Below are positions 9,336 to 18,877 of a DNA stretch of 44,268 nt, piece after piece; the stretch's first letter is position 1, and the number at the start of each line of letters is the position of its first letter. The position numbers were made by a program, and so were the translations under genes. The notes under the pieces are model-generated. The model searched no databases, was not told where the DNA came from, and saw nothing but the letters and a program-made list of their open reading frames with translations. Location: assembly GCA_965368585.1 (NCBI GenBank), contig CBDUNM010000024.1, positions 1 through 44,268 on the forward strand, in the 5' to 3' direction. This DNA comes from JARRQB01 sp965368585 (GTDB taxonomy: Bacteria; Pseudomonadota; Gammaproteobacteria; Chromatiales; Chromatiaceae).

Positions 9336-11824
9336 TCAGTCCGACAGCAGCAGCTGCATGATGATCGGCAAGATATCCGCTCTCTGCGCAACCGATGCGG
9401 CACTACCGGGGTCTGAGCCCGCCAAATGCTCTTGCAGATTACCGAACCCATCACTGTCGAAGTCGGCTGCGGCGTCGGCGGCATCCAGCGGGTCGATGAA
9501 TGCGAACTGCTCTTCGAACCCATCCGGCAACCCGTCGTTATCGGTATCGCTGCCGGCGGGCAATGTGCCGGCCAGGTACTCCTGAAGATTGGTCAATCCA
9601 TCGCTGTCCTGATCGAGCGCCGCGTCCGCCGGCTTAAACGGATCGAGAAACGTATAGCTGGTCTCATAGGTATCCGGGATGCCATCGTTGTCATCGTCCG
9701 GATCGCAGACGTCACCCCGGTTATCCGCCATGAAATCGGTCTGCGCCAGGTTGGCGACGCTGGGGCAGTTGTCGAACGGGTCGCGAATACCGTCACCGTC
9801 GGTGTCGTCGAACGCCACGCCGGTCACCAGCGTCGCGCTCCGCGCGGTGATTGCGTCGCCGTTATCCGCGCTCCCGAGCGCCCGCCAGTTCACCAGATAG
9901 CCATTGTCCAGGTTGCCCGCCAGGAGCGGGGAAAAGGCGATCGATCGGGTGTCGCCAGCCGCCAGAGTGCGTATGCTCCAATAAGCCGTTTCGCCCGGAT
10001 TGCACTGCCCGCTGGACCCGATTCCCCCAAGACAATCCATGAGATCCGGCAATGCCGTTTCGTTCAGTACGCTCACCCCGAACGGATACTGCAGCCTCAG
10101 CTGAGCACCGGTAACGGCGGCACTCGAATTATTGATCAGCGTCAACGTGACGGTTACCGGATCACCGGGCGCCGACGAATTGGTCAACGCCTCCTGATTC
10201 AACGCCAAGGCCTGGATCGCATTGTCGACGCGCGCAACGCTGCTTGCTTGCCGGACTCTGGCGATACCCGCGATCGTGCTTACGATTTCGGCCCGGTCCA
10301 CTGCGACCGGCGTACCGCTGCCAAGGCCGCTGTTTATGTCGACCTGGACATAGACACGATTGACGGCACCCGCCGCAAGCGTGCTCAGGTTCCGGGAAAC
10401 AACACCACCGCTGTATACGCCGCCATGGGAAGCGGAGACGAACTGACTGCCCGGCGGTACGGGAAAGGTCAACATGGAATTGATCGCGTCGGTGTCACCG
10501 GTATACCCGTACGACAGGGTATAGCTCATCCGATCGCCGGCGGCAATCGGGTCGCGGTCGGCTGATAAGGCTCAGCGCAGGCGCGGCCTCGATCCGCAGG
10601 GTCCGCGGTTCTGCAAGAAAGTCGCCGTTGTCCGCCGTCAGCCAGGCTTGCCAATTGACCGATGCGCCGCTTGCGAGACCACTGGCGGTTGTCGCCGGAA
10701 TATTGAATGATCGCGCTTCGCCTGCCGCCAACGGACCGAGTGACCGGCAGGCTATTTCGCCTGGGTTGCATTGACCGGTGGAGCCGACACCGCCCAGGCA
10801 ATCCGTCAAGTCGGCAAACACGGATTCGTTCATTACGCCCATGCCGGTCGGGTATTGCAGGCGCAACTGCGCGCCGGTCGCGGTTGTCGAGGAGGTGTTC
10901 GCCACCGTCAGTTCGAGATCGAGTCGTTGATTGGCCGCGGCCGGGTTGCCGTGTACCTCAACGGCCAGCGCCAGGGCCGTGCCGTTGTTGTCGACGTACA
11001 CCACGTTCGTCGCGGTCTGCTCCTCGGACCAGCCATTGACGGTCCCGGTGATCACCGCGCCGTCGACCTGGAAAAAGTCCCGGCCGCCACATCGGCAGCG
11101 ATATTCACGACCACCTGGACCTGGCCGGTGGTACCGTCGAAGAGGATGCCGATGTCCCAAGTAACGACGCCGTTGGTGAACGTACCACCGTTTGTCGCGG
11201 ACACGAAGCTGCCACCTGCAGGAATCGGGAAGCTCAGCGCGGTATCGGTCGCATTGGCCCCTGCAATATTGCCGTAGGTAACCGTGTAGATCATCCGTCC
11301 ACCCGCCGCGACCGGATCCTGGTCCTGATCCTGATCGATCGCCGGCTTGAACGCGACTGAGGTGTCAACCGACAGCGTCTGGCTATCCGTCGCCCGAACG
11401 CCTGTCGTATCCCTCACGGTCGCCGTCCAGGCGATGGCGGTGCCGTCCACAGTCGAGGCGCTGATCGTGGGCGGCAGAAGGTAGCTGACCGATTCACCCG
11501 CGCCCAGCGTGGTGCTGGTCCAGGTCGCCACTTCCCCCGGGTTGCATTGACCGTCGAGCCGATGCCGCCGACGCAATCGACCAGATCGAGCGATTGATTT
11601 TCGTTCATGACGGACATGCCGCTCGGATAGGGCATCTCCAGGGTGAGTCCGGTCTCCTCCGTGCCGCCGTTACTGGCGACCTGAATCTCGACGAATACCT
11701 GGCTGCCGGGCGCAGCGGTCGCTGGCGCCTAGTCGACCGCCACCTGAACTGCCGTGCGTGTGGCAACTGAGAACGCCAACCCTGCAATCGACACGCACAC
11801 GTGGAAATTGAAGCGAGCGAGCAT
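9336..11824 (-). pseudogene. Broken secreted repeat protein (DUF11-like repeats, then thrombospondin-3-like Ca2+ repeats)
   Basis: The start is the ATG at 11824, preceded by an excellent GGAGGAAGGGG site and followed by a signal peptide (VCVSIAGLAFSVATRTAVQ). Homology-like repeats continue through three reading frames. Lesions are an in-frame TAG at 11729-11731, a one-base loss near 11552, a shift at an A5 run (T5 on the coding strand) at 11072-11076, and another near 10560. Each extracellular repeat carries MNE(N/S)..DL.DC(V/L)GG(I/V)GS(T/S)GQCNPGE and a following beta-sandwich. The C-terminal 150 residues hold Asp-rich repeats (DTDGDGIRDPFDNCP, DPDDDNDGIPDTYE, DTDNDGLPDGFEE) that bind calcium in thrombospondin-type proteins. 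It is either a decaying gene or an intact one with sequencing indels. Confidence 0.75.
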
Positions 11825-12049
11825 TCCCCTTCCTCCGCAATTATCGTGATATGTAAGTTCTCCCAACCAGGAGCCAGGTCCTGGGTACGCGTTCCCGAAG
11901 CGGTTGTGAAATAATCGTATAAAACGCCGGTTCGACACAAGTAGTTGCCCCGGAGCAAAACATTCGCGACATAGTACGAGCGGGCCCCGGCGTCTTGCGA
12001 CAGCCGAGGCCCGCTCTGTGGCGTGTGGCGCGGCGCCACGCGCAACGCG

Positions 12050-12283
12050 TTATTCGCAGTCCTCGTCGAATAGCATCGAGTATTCTTTCTTGCTCAAGCT
12101 GCCGTCGCCGTCCTTGTCCAAACTCGCCATCTCCTTCTTGGCGCCACTCGCGGCATATTCGGTCGCGTCGACCTTGCCATCACCGTTGGCGTCCGCTTTG
12201 TCGAACTTCGCCGGTGCAGCGAGGGCAACGCTCGAGGCCAGCAAGGCGGCCGCGGCCGCAAGAAACAATTCGGTATTTTTCAT
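12050..12283 (-). CDS. Small secreted EF-hand protein
   Basis: A 77-residue protein from the ATG at 12283, with GGGAG six bases upstream; the alternative ATG at 12289 lies directly on that site. It has a signal peptide ending near SVALAAPA. Two EF-hand loops follow: DANGDGKVDATEY and DKDGDGSLSKKEY. It would bind Ca2+ in the periplasm or outside the cell. It lies upstream of the broken calcium-repeat gene on the same strand, but 225 bases separate them, so co-transcription is uncertain. Confidence 0.85.
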   Translation of the reverse strand: MKNTELFLAAAAALLASSVALAAPAKFDKADANGDGKVDATEYAASGAKKEMASLDKDGDGSLSKKEYSMLFDEDCE

Positions 12284-13370
12284 GGGCATCTCCCGTCATA
12301 CAGTTTCAATATCTACTGAGCGGCCGCTTGTGGTATCACGGAACGAAAATTCGCTCAGCGCATAATGTAGGCCGAGCAGACGAGTCCCGTCGAGTACTAC
12401 GCACCTGGTTGGTCGTATTCGCCCGATATTCGTTAATCTCGATCAATGTTTAGACCAGCGCTCTGAGTAGGGGCGCGCCAATAAAAACAACGTTATCGGG
12501 GCTATTAATGAATGCGGAAGTACCAATGGCGCATATTTAGCGGCTGTCGTAGAGTATTTGGCCCGCCGACACGGATCAACCCGAGGTTGTGCTGTAGCGA
12601 TAGCTACGGGTCATCGTACGGCTCGCCATGCACCGAGAACTGTTGCAAGGCTTGCACAGTCTCGATACGCGGGTCGCCACGCAGTCCCGCCACGGCGCAT
12701 TCGCGAACCTCACCACTGGGCAGCTCAAATATGAAATATCGCACACTCTAACGACGCGAGCAGCCAGCCGGTGACGCGACTCACCCCGCAGCTGCGCGGG
12801 CACTGCTGGCCGCTCGGACCGCGGGCGCTCGGACTCCGGGGACTCCAGCCTGCATGTTGCACCAGTATCCGGGATGATCGCGCCGTCCAGGCTTGCGTGG
12901 ACAAGCGAGGGTCCGGATAGATCGGGAACGGGGGACAAACCGTACTTTTGAGAATGCGCCCCGAATAGGACTTGCGCCGCGTCCCTGCCGATTCATTCGC
13001 GTCCGTCCCCGATCGGCCGGTGCAACATGCAGGTCAAAGCTAATACTGCGGTCACGGCTTGACCATGGGGCTTTGGCTCGAACCCGGTGGGAGCAAACAC
13101 ACCTGCGGTATGTGGTTTGTCATCAACATGGTGTTACTGGACCAGCGGAACGTGGTCTTGGCCGAGCAATGCAAAGTGCCTCGAAGCGGCGAGACCCCCC
13201 TCCTACAGTGCAATCGGCAGTGTGAAGCCGTTCAAAATTCACGTTGACCGTGAACCTTACTCATTCCATTCGGTACCCAATGGAAAACAGACCCATGAAT
13301 ATCCCTGGGTGCTTGATCGCCAGGTGAAGCGAACCAGCCGCATTCCAGAGATTCTCAAGAGGAGGACGGT
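12284..13370. other. Gene-poor region around a MITE-like repeat
   Basis: Apart from the inverted-repeat element at 12849-13033, I see no convincing gene in this ~1.1 kb. Open frames on both strands are short and rich in Arg, Ser and Pro, and none has a clear ribosome site plus family motif. The frames inside the element are conserved only because the repeat is. Confidence 0.5.
12849..13033 (-). repeat. MITE-like element, copy 1 (185 bp)
   Basis: Bounded by perfect 15-bp terminal inverted repeats, CCTGCATGTTGCACC at 12849-12863 and its complement at 13019-13033. Its reverse complement aligns over nearly its full length with the element at 35241-35488: shared blocks include GATCGGGGACG, AATCGGCAGGGA, GCGGCGCAAGTCCT, CCCGATCTATCCGG and GGCGCGATCATCCCGGATAC. 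It carries no transposase. No obvious target-site duplication is visible. Confidence 0.75.
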
Positions 13371-13475
13371 TTGAACCCGATTAACGCACCCACCAAGCTG
13401 CTGCTCGTTGTCGTCTGCGGATGATCCCTGTCGGCGTGCGCCATCGTATCGTGCGCCTTTCGGTGTTCCAGGTGA
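13371..13475 (+). pseudogene. Possible lipoprotein gene start, interrupted
   Basis: A strong GGAGG at 13361-13365 sits five bases before a TTG at 13371. The translation from there gives a lipoprotein-like leader, NPINAPTKLLLVVVCG, then an in-frame TGA, then SLSACAIVSC with an LSAC lipobox. A second TGA comes 16 codons later. The downstream ~200 bases, up to the end of comC, show no single open frame that I recognise. This may be a decayed lipoprotein gene or coincidence. Confidence 0.25.
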
Positions 13476-13686
13476 TCAACCGCCACCGCACCGCGCTTGT
13501 CGAAGCGTTCGCACGAAACGGTCCGCGATCTTTTACAGCACCTTCACGCCCTCGGGCACCACTTTGCGGCCGATCCCGTCGCCGGGAAACAATGCGACTC
13601 TGCAGGTCGTCGTCAAAGCGTACCCTCCAAGCGGCCGTTCATCGGGACCGGTGGGCTGGGTTGGACCTCGCAGGCGGCGAACAAGC

Positions 13687-14697
13687 TCAGGCCGCCCCCG
13701 ATAAGGCCTGCAACTCGGCGTAGAGCGCGGCCGGAATCGTCACGCCGTCGCGGGCCGATGCCGCCCGCAGCGCGAGACGCCGCGTACCCGGCAGACGGGT
13801 CCCCTGTTGGCCCAGGACAGCGTCGAGCAGGATTTCCAGCCGTTGCCCAAATGCATCCCCCGAGAATACGCGGGGATCGATCGCGACGAGGAACTGACCG
13901 ACGGCCGGGGCTTCCCCCTCCGCAGTGAAGAATGAAGAGGCCTCGAACCCGAAGTTCGCACCGCTCAATGCCGCCGCCAGAATCTCGACCATCAAAACCA
14001 GGGCAGCACCCTTGGCATCCCCCATGGGCAGCATGGTGCCCTGCAAGGCCGCCTCAGCATTCGTCGTGGGATTACCCTCTTTGTCCAGCGCCCAGCCCGC
14101 CGGTATGGGCTCACCCTGCTTGGCCGCCACCATGACCTTGCCACGGGCCACCTTACTCAGACTCAGATCGATCACCAGCGGCGATTCGGACCGCCGCGGC
14201 GCCGCAAAGGCAATCGGGTTCGTCCCGAACACCCCCTCGCGGCCGCCCCAGGGCGCTATCGCCTTGGGGCTGTTACCGAAGATCAAACCCAGCAGACCGC
14301 TCGCCGCAAGCTGTTCGACGTGATACCCGGCCTGCCCGAAGTGATGCGAGTGATGTATACCGGCGGCTGCAATCCCCGTTCTCGCAGCCAGCGGCGACAG
14401 CCGAGCGACCGCCAGCGCCAAAGCCGGAAAGGCAAAGCCGTTTTTGGCATTGATACGCAATGCGGCAGCTGCGCCTTGCTCGACGACTGGCACGGCATGG
14501 CCGTCGACCTTACCGGAAGCGGCCTGCGCCGCGTAGGAGGGCAAACGTGAAAGGCCGTGCCCCATCTGGCCGTCGGCCTCCGCCGCGACCAATGCCCGCG
14601 CCACACAGGCCGCGTTGGTTTCGCTCGTGTCATGCTGGATCAGGACGGCTTTGGCGAGAGACTCTGCGTCCGCGAGCCCTAGTGTGACCGCAGTCAT
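13687..14697 (-). CDS. comC: Malate/L-lactate dehydrogenase-family oxidoreductase, likely (R)-sulfolactate dehydrogenase
   Basis: A 336-residue LDH2/MDH2-family NAD(P)-dependent enzyme. Family motifs seen are DGQMGHGLSRLP at residues 42-53, HHSHHFG at 115-121, FGNSPKAIAPWGG and GTNPIAFA at 158-165. ComC of this family reduces sulfopyruvate to (R)-3-sulfolactate with NADPH. Here it overlaps slcC by four bases (ATGA), so the two are translationally coupled, which fits the SlcC/ComC pair that inverts sulfolactate stereochemistry in Chromohalobacter. Without that context, malate or ureidoglycolate dehydrogenase would be equally possible. It is the last gene of the sulfonate cluster. Confidence 0.8.
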   Translation of the reverse strand: MTAVTLGLADAESLAKAVLIQHDTSETNAACVARALVAAEADGQMGHGLSRLPSYAAQAASGKVDGHAVPVVEQGAAAALRINAKNGFAFPALALAVARLSPLAARTGIAAAGIHHSHHFGQAGYHVEQLAASGLLGLIFGNSPKAIAPWGGREGVFGTNPIAFAAPRRSESPLVIDLSLSKVARGKVMVAAKQGEPIPAGWALDKEGNPTTNAEAALQGTMLPMGDAKGAALVLMVEILAAALSGANFGFEASSFFTAEGEAPAVGQFLVAIDPRVFSGDAFGQRLEILLDAVLGQQGTRLPGTRRLALRAASARDGVTIPAALYAELQALSGAA

Positions 14698-15623
14698 TTT
14701 TTGTTCAACTCCTTGCGTACGTTGTCGGCAGTCGCTGCGCTGACGCGAACGTTCGACTCCCGCGTTACGCCGGCGATGTGCGGCGTCAACACGAGATTGG
14801 GTACACCCGCGAAACGCGCCCCGGCGGTTGCAGTCACCGGCTCGGTGTCGAAGACATCGAAGGCTGCGCCGGCCAGATGCCCCGCGCGCAGCGACTCGAC
14901 CACGGCATCCTCGTCAACGATGCCGCCGCGCGAGGTGTTGATCAGTACCGCACCCTTTTTCATAAGCGCGATCATCCGCGCATTCAGCAGCCCCTGCGTG
15001 TCGTCGGTCAAGGGCAGGTGGAGACTGACCACGTCCGCTTTGGCTATCAGATTCCCCAGCTCCGATCGCTCGACATCGAGCCATACGGGATCTGCCTGGG
15101 CAACGAAGGGGTCGTGTGCCATGACGCGCATACCCAGGGCCATCGCGCGCTGCGCCGTTGCCCGAGCGATACCGCCGAAGCCGATCAGACCCAGTACCTT
15201 GCCACCGATCTCGCGTCCCATGCAGCGCTGACGGGGCCAGGCACCGGCGATCACCTCCGTGCCGGCCGCGTAGGCGTCACGCAACAGAATCATTGCGGTC
15301 CCGACGACATACTCGGCCACGGCCGCGTCGTTGGCACCGGTAGCTGCATGCACCACCACAGCGCGCTGTCTGCAGGCCTCCAGATCGATGTTGTCCAAAC
15401 CGACGCCGAGCCGTCCAACAACCTGCAGTGCCCCGGCCGCCTCGAGCAGGGCACCACGGACCTGAGTCCGATTGCGCACGATCAGGGCGCGCGCGTCGGC
15501 AACGGCCGCCGCAAGATCATCCGCACGGTCCACCAGAGTCGGGCCATAGAATACGTCGAACTGATCGGCCAGACTATCGACCGCTGCCTGGTCCATGAAT
15601 TCGGAAATCACGATATCAGCCAC
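14694..15623 (-). CDS. slcC: D-isomer-specific 2-hydroxyacid dehydrogenase, likely (S)-sulfolactate dehydrogenase
   Basis: The start is the GTG at 15623, with AGGAGG six bases upstream; the longer frame to 15824 translates anti-sense tctB sequence. The 309-residue product has the Rossmann motif GLIGFGGIA (residues 146-153) and the catalytic triad of the family: Arg232 in NTSRGGIVD, Glu261 in DVFDTEP and His282 in PHIAG. SlcC oxidises (S)-sulfolactate to sulfopyruvate with NAD+. Family membership is certain. The substrate is inferred from coupling to comC and from suyAB and the transporter in the same cluster; otherwise it could be a phosphoglycerate or hydroxypyruvate-type enzyme. Confidence 0.8.
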   Translation of the reverse strand: MADIVISEFMDQAAVDSLADQFDVFYGPTLVDRADDLAAAVADARALIVRNRTQVRGALLEAAGALQVVGRLGVGLDNIDLEACRQRAVVVHAATGANDAAVAEYVVGTAMILLRDAYAAGTEVIAGAWPRQRCMGREIGGKVLGLIGFGGIARATAQRAMALGMRVMAHDPFVAQADPVWLDVERSELGNLIAKADVVSLHLPLTDDTQGLLNARMIALMKKGAVLINTSRGGIVDEDAVVESLRAGHLAGAAFDVFDTEPVTATAGARFAGVPNLVLTPHIAGVTRESNVRVSAATADNVRKELNKK

Positions 15624-15669
15624 GGCTGCCCTCCTGCTTAAATGATGTACGGATAAACCAAGACACCGG

Positions 15670-16155
15670 CTATTCGAACAGCAGGCCGACAGGCAGCGGC
15701 ACCAGAAGCACCTTGGCGAATATCGTGTAGAAGCCGAGCACCACGCCGACGCAGACCAGGGGATAGACGATCTTCCGGTAGCGCGTCCACGGGTCATACA
15801 TCGCAACCAGCATGACCGCGGCAAAGGCAGCCACCCCGGACACCAGGAACCCCAGGTAAGGCATCAGTGCCGTGCTGATCAACATCGCCGCCACCAGCGC
15901 GACACGCCTCGGCGTCGAGGCGCCGGGCGCCGTCTCGCCATTGCCACCGGTCGGAAACACGAGGTTCCAGACGATCAGCGCGATCGAGAATACGATCATG
16001 GCGATAGCAACCGCGCTTGGGAAGACGTAAGAATCCGCGTCGGCCATATTGGTCGTATCCCAGAGCGCGACCGCCGCGACCAGGATAAATACCACCGCCG
16101 TCAACATACCGGTAACATCGCGTGAAGTCTGTCGTATCCCTGTATCAGTCGGCAC
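15670..16155 (-). CDS. tctB: Tripartite tricarboxylate-type transporter, small membrane subunit (TctB)
   Basis: A 161-residue protein with four hydrophobic helices, the size and layout of TctB subunits. Its start overlaps the end of tctA by 11 bases, so the two are translationally coupled. TctB pairs with TctA in the inner membrane. In the sulfolactate operon of Chromohalobacter the equivalent system is called SlcHFG, and the neighbouring slcC and comC genes suggest sulfolactate as substrate here. Confidence 0.85.
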   Translation of the reverse strand: MPTDTGIRQTSRDVTGMLTAVVFILVAAVALWDTTNMADADSYVFPSAVAIAMIVFSIALIVWNLVFPTGGNGETAPGASTPRRVALVAAMLISTALMPYLGFLVSGVAAFAAVMLVAMYDPWTRYRKIVYPLVCVGVVLGFYTIFAKVLLVPLPVGLLFE

Positions 16156-17653
16156 TGACCTTCCTCCTCTTACCCAACCAGTACGCCCGGACGAGCGGAT
16201 AGAACAGCGACAATAGAATGAGCGCTATGATTCCCAAGCTGATGGGGCGTCCGAAAAACATTGCCGCCAGGTCATCGGTTGCGGCCCCGATCGTCCATGC
16301 CTGCACGAAGCCCTGCTCGGCGATACTACCCAGGATCAGGCCCAAGACGATCGGCGATGGACTGAAGCCAAAACGGTTCAACACCCAGCCAATCACGCCC
16401 AATACAATCATGATGACCACGTCGGAAACGTTGTTGCGGATCGCATAGGTCCCGATCATAGTCATGAACGCCACCGTCGGCACCAGCAGGGCCTTGGGCA
16501 CGGTGACGATGGTCTTGTAGGCATACCGGCCGATCACCAGGCCGGCCGGCAGCATCAGGATGGTCGCGAGAAACAGGCCGTAGATGAAGGTGTAGACAAT
16601 CGACCCTTCGTCGGCGAATAGGTTCGGACCGGTACGCACCCCCTGGATCAGCAATGCGCCGAGGATGACGGCATCCGGCGGCGTACCCGGAATGCCCAGC
16701 ACCAGGGTCGGTATGAATCCGCCGCCCACCGTGGCGTTGTTGGCCGACTCGGTCGCCTGGACACCGTCCGGTTCGCCGTGACCGAAATGCTCGGTACGAC
16801 TGGAGCTTCGCCTCGCCTCCGAGTAGGCGACCAGGCCGGCAATCGATCCCCCTGCTCCGGGCAGGATGCCAACCAGCGTACCGATAACGGAACTGCGCGC
16901 CAGATTGAACTTGCCCTTCCAGGATATCCCCAGGGCTTCGCGCAGGCGGAAACCACGCGGCGCGTGCGTGACCTTGAGGTGCTTGTCGGGTGTAGCCACC
17001 AGATCGATGAGCACAGGGACACAATACAGCCCGATCAACGCGGTGACCGTCTCGATGCCGCCGAGCAGGGTCTGGCTGCCGAAGGTGAAACGAACGTCGG
17101 CACTGATCTCGGCTATGCCCACACACGACAGCAGCAGCCCGAAACAGGCACCGATCAGTCCCTTCAACAGGTTGCCTTCGGACAGCGCCGAGATCAGCGT
17201 CAGGCCAAAGACCGCCAGCCAGAAATACTCGACCGGCCCGAACGCCAAAGCCACGCTCGCCAGTGGCGGCGCCAGTATCAGCAGGAACACCGCGCCTACG
17301 AGCCCGCCGACAACCGACGCCAGGCACGCCAGGGTTACAGCCAGGTCACCGTCGCCACGCTTGGCCATCGGAAAGCCGTCAAAGGTGGTCGCGATAGCCG
17401 ATGGCGTGCCTGGCGTATTCAGCAATATGGCGGAGTAGGCCCCGCCGTAGATGGCCCCGGTGTAGATCGCCCCCATCAGGATGAGCGCCGAGGCGGGGGC
17501 CATGGTAAAGGTGATCGGAACCAGCACGGCAACGGCCATGGTAGCGGTCAACCCGGGCAAGGAACCGATCACCGTTCCCGCGATCACCCCGGCCAACGCC
17601 AGCATGATGTTGAACGGCGTCAGGGCCTCCAGCAGGTGTTCAATTCCCGGCAT
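16145..17653 (-). CDS. tctA: Tripartite tricarboxylate-type transporter, large permease (TctA)
   Basis: A 502-residue permease with about a dozen membrane helices. Two conserved TctA signatures are clear: VIGSLPGLTATMAVAVLVP near the N-terminus, and GILPGAGGSIAGLVAYSEAR in the middle. GIPGTPPDAVILGAL follows. It is the translocating subunit that, with TctB and the binding protein TctC, takes up carboxylates using the ion gradient. A 42-base gap separates it from tctC upstream. The genetic context points to sulfolactate. Confidence 0.93.
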   Translation of the reverse strand: MPGIEHLLEALTPFNIMLALAGVIAGTVIGSLPGLTATMAVAVLVPITFTMAPASALILMGAIYTGAIYGGAYSAILLNTPGTPSAIATTFDGFPMAKRGDGDLAVTLACLASVVGGLVGAVFLLILAPPLASVALAFGPVEYFWLAVFGLTLISALSEGNLLKGLIGACFGLLLSCVGIAEISADVRFTFGSQTLLGGIETVTALIGLYCVPVLIDLVATPDKHLKVTHAPRGFRLREALGISWKGKFNLARSSVIGTLVGILPGAGGSIAGLVAYSEARRSSSRTEHFGHGEPDGVQATESANNATVGGGFIPTLVLGIPGTPPDAVILGALLIQGVRTGPNLFADEGSIVYTFIYGLFLATILMLPAGLVIGRYAYKTIVTVPKALLVPTVAFMTMIGTYAIRNNVSDVVIMIVLGVIGWVLNRFGFSPSPIVLGLILGSIAEQGFVQAWTIGAATDDLAAMFFGRPISLGIIALILLSLFYPLVRAYWLGKRRKVSAD

Positions 17654-17695
17654 GGCGGTCGCCTTTCCGGTCCTGAGATCCGGTAGTCGCGGCAG

Positions 17696-18643
17696 CTATT
17701 TCAGGACACCGGCCTCGCGCGCCGCCTTGCCATAGACCGCCTTCATTTCCTCCATGAAGGCATTCATGCCGGCGTAATCGACGTCCAGCAGGGCCATACC
17801 GTCATTTTCCATGCGCTGGCGGAACTCCGGGTCCGCGTTTATCTCGCCGATCATCTCGGACAACTTCACCCGGACAGGCTCGGGCGTGGACTTCGGCACC
17901 GCGATTCCGCGGTAAGCGCCAGAGACCAGGTCGAAACCGAGTTCCCTGAACGTGGGCACTTCGGGGAACTTCGGGTGACGCTCGGCCATCGCCACGGCCA
18001 GAAGCCGCACCTGCTCGGAATGCTTGGCTCCGACCGAAGTGTAGCCCCACTGTGCTTTCACTTGATCGCCCAGCAGGGCCGCGACCGCTTTGTCCGTGCC
18101 CTTGAACGCTACGTAAGTAGTCCTGATACCAGCCATCTCGTCAAACCGAACCTGGGCAAGGTGGTTTGCCGTCGCTTTTCCCGAACCCGACAGCGTGAGC
18201 TTACCCGGATTTTCTTTGGCGTAGGCGACCACATCCTGGACCGTCTTGAAGGGGCTGTCCATCGTGACGACCAGCGCATCGGGCGTGTAGTGGAACATGT
18301 AGACGCCAACGATGTCGTCGGTCTTGAAACCCACATCTTTTTGCATCGGCTTGACGATGATGTGCGGCAGGTTGATTCCCATGATGGTGTAACCGTCGCC
18401 TTTTATGCTGTTGAGCTGTGCCCAGCCAACCGCGCCACCGCCACCGGGCTTGTACGAAATGACCAGATCCTGGCCAAACTTGTCTTTGAAGAACGGCTGC
18501 TGATGCCGGGCCGTGATGTCCGATTCGCCGCCGGGCCCGAATGGAATGATGTAGCTGATCGGTTTATCGGGATATTCGGCAAACGCCGAGTAGGTCGGAA
18601 TCAATGCCGCCAGAGCGATCGCTGCAAACTGCTTCAGTCTCAT
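17696..18643 (-). CDS. tctC: TctC-family periplasmic solute-binding protein
   Basis: A 315-residue binding protein with a signal peptide (MRLKQFAAIALAALIPTYSAFA) and a well-placed GGAGATTCAG before the ATG at 18643. The YPDKPISYIIPFGPGGESD segment is the standard N-terminal signature of TctC/Bug proteins, and IKGDGYTIMGINLP follows. It would capture a carboxylate in the periplasm, here probably sulfolactate, and deliver it to TctAB. It heads the tctCAB-slcC-comC block, with a 234-base gap from the stress-protein gene upstream that could hold a secondary promoter. Confidence 0.92.
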   Translation of the reverse strand: MRLKQFAAIALAALIPTYSAFAEYPDKPISYIIPFGPGGESDITARHQQPFFKDKFGQDLVISYKPGGGGAVGWAQLNSIKGDGYTIMGINLPHIIVKPMQKDVGFKTDDIVGVYMFHYTPDALVVTMDSPFKTVQDVVAYAKENPGKLTLSGSGKATANHLAQVRFDEMAGIRTTYVAFKGTDKAVAALLGDQVKAQWGYTSVGAKHSEQVRLLAVAMAERHPKFPEVPTFRELGFDLVSGAYRGIAVPKSTPEPVRVKLSEMIGEINADPEFRQRMENDGMALLDVDYAGMNAFMEEMKAVYGKAAREAGVLK

Positions 18644-18877
18644 CTGAATCTCCTCGCATCTCTAATTTTTATCAAACTCATAAGGTGAAATCGAAATCGT
18701 TTTTTGAGAGGCCACTCCCACCAACCAGCATGGGAACTGCAACCGTAGCCCGTCTCATCCGCTTCAAAGGACCGGTTATTGTGTATCCGCTGACCAACAC
18801 GCCTGCCCTATGTAGCATAGTCGCCCACGACACTGTTGGTTCTGAACACAAACCTCGACCGATGCGTCGAGCGCCGA

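Noticed and set aside
9426..10565. 379-codon plus-strand open frame
   Set aside because: Antisense to the calcium-repeat gene, whose repeats and DxDxDG motifs are on the minus strand.
12781..12996. Small frame MNRQGRGASPIRGAF, matched by a similar one at 35278-35517
   Set aside because: Similarity comes from the shared MITE-like repeat; frames extend beyond it in unrelated sequence and lack ribosome sites.
14778..15641. 287-codon plus-strand open frame
   Set aside because: Antisense to slcC, which has an intact dehydrogenase triad.
16778..17686. 302-codon plus-strand open frame
   Set aside because: Antisense shadow of tctA, very rich in Arg, Gln and Gly.
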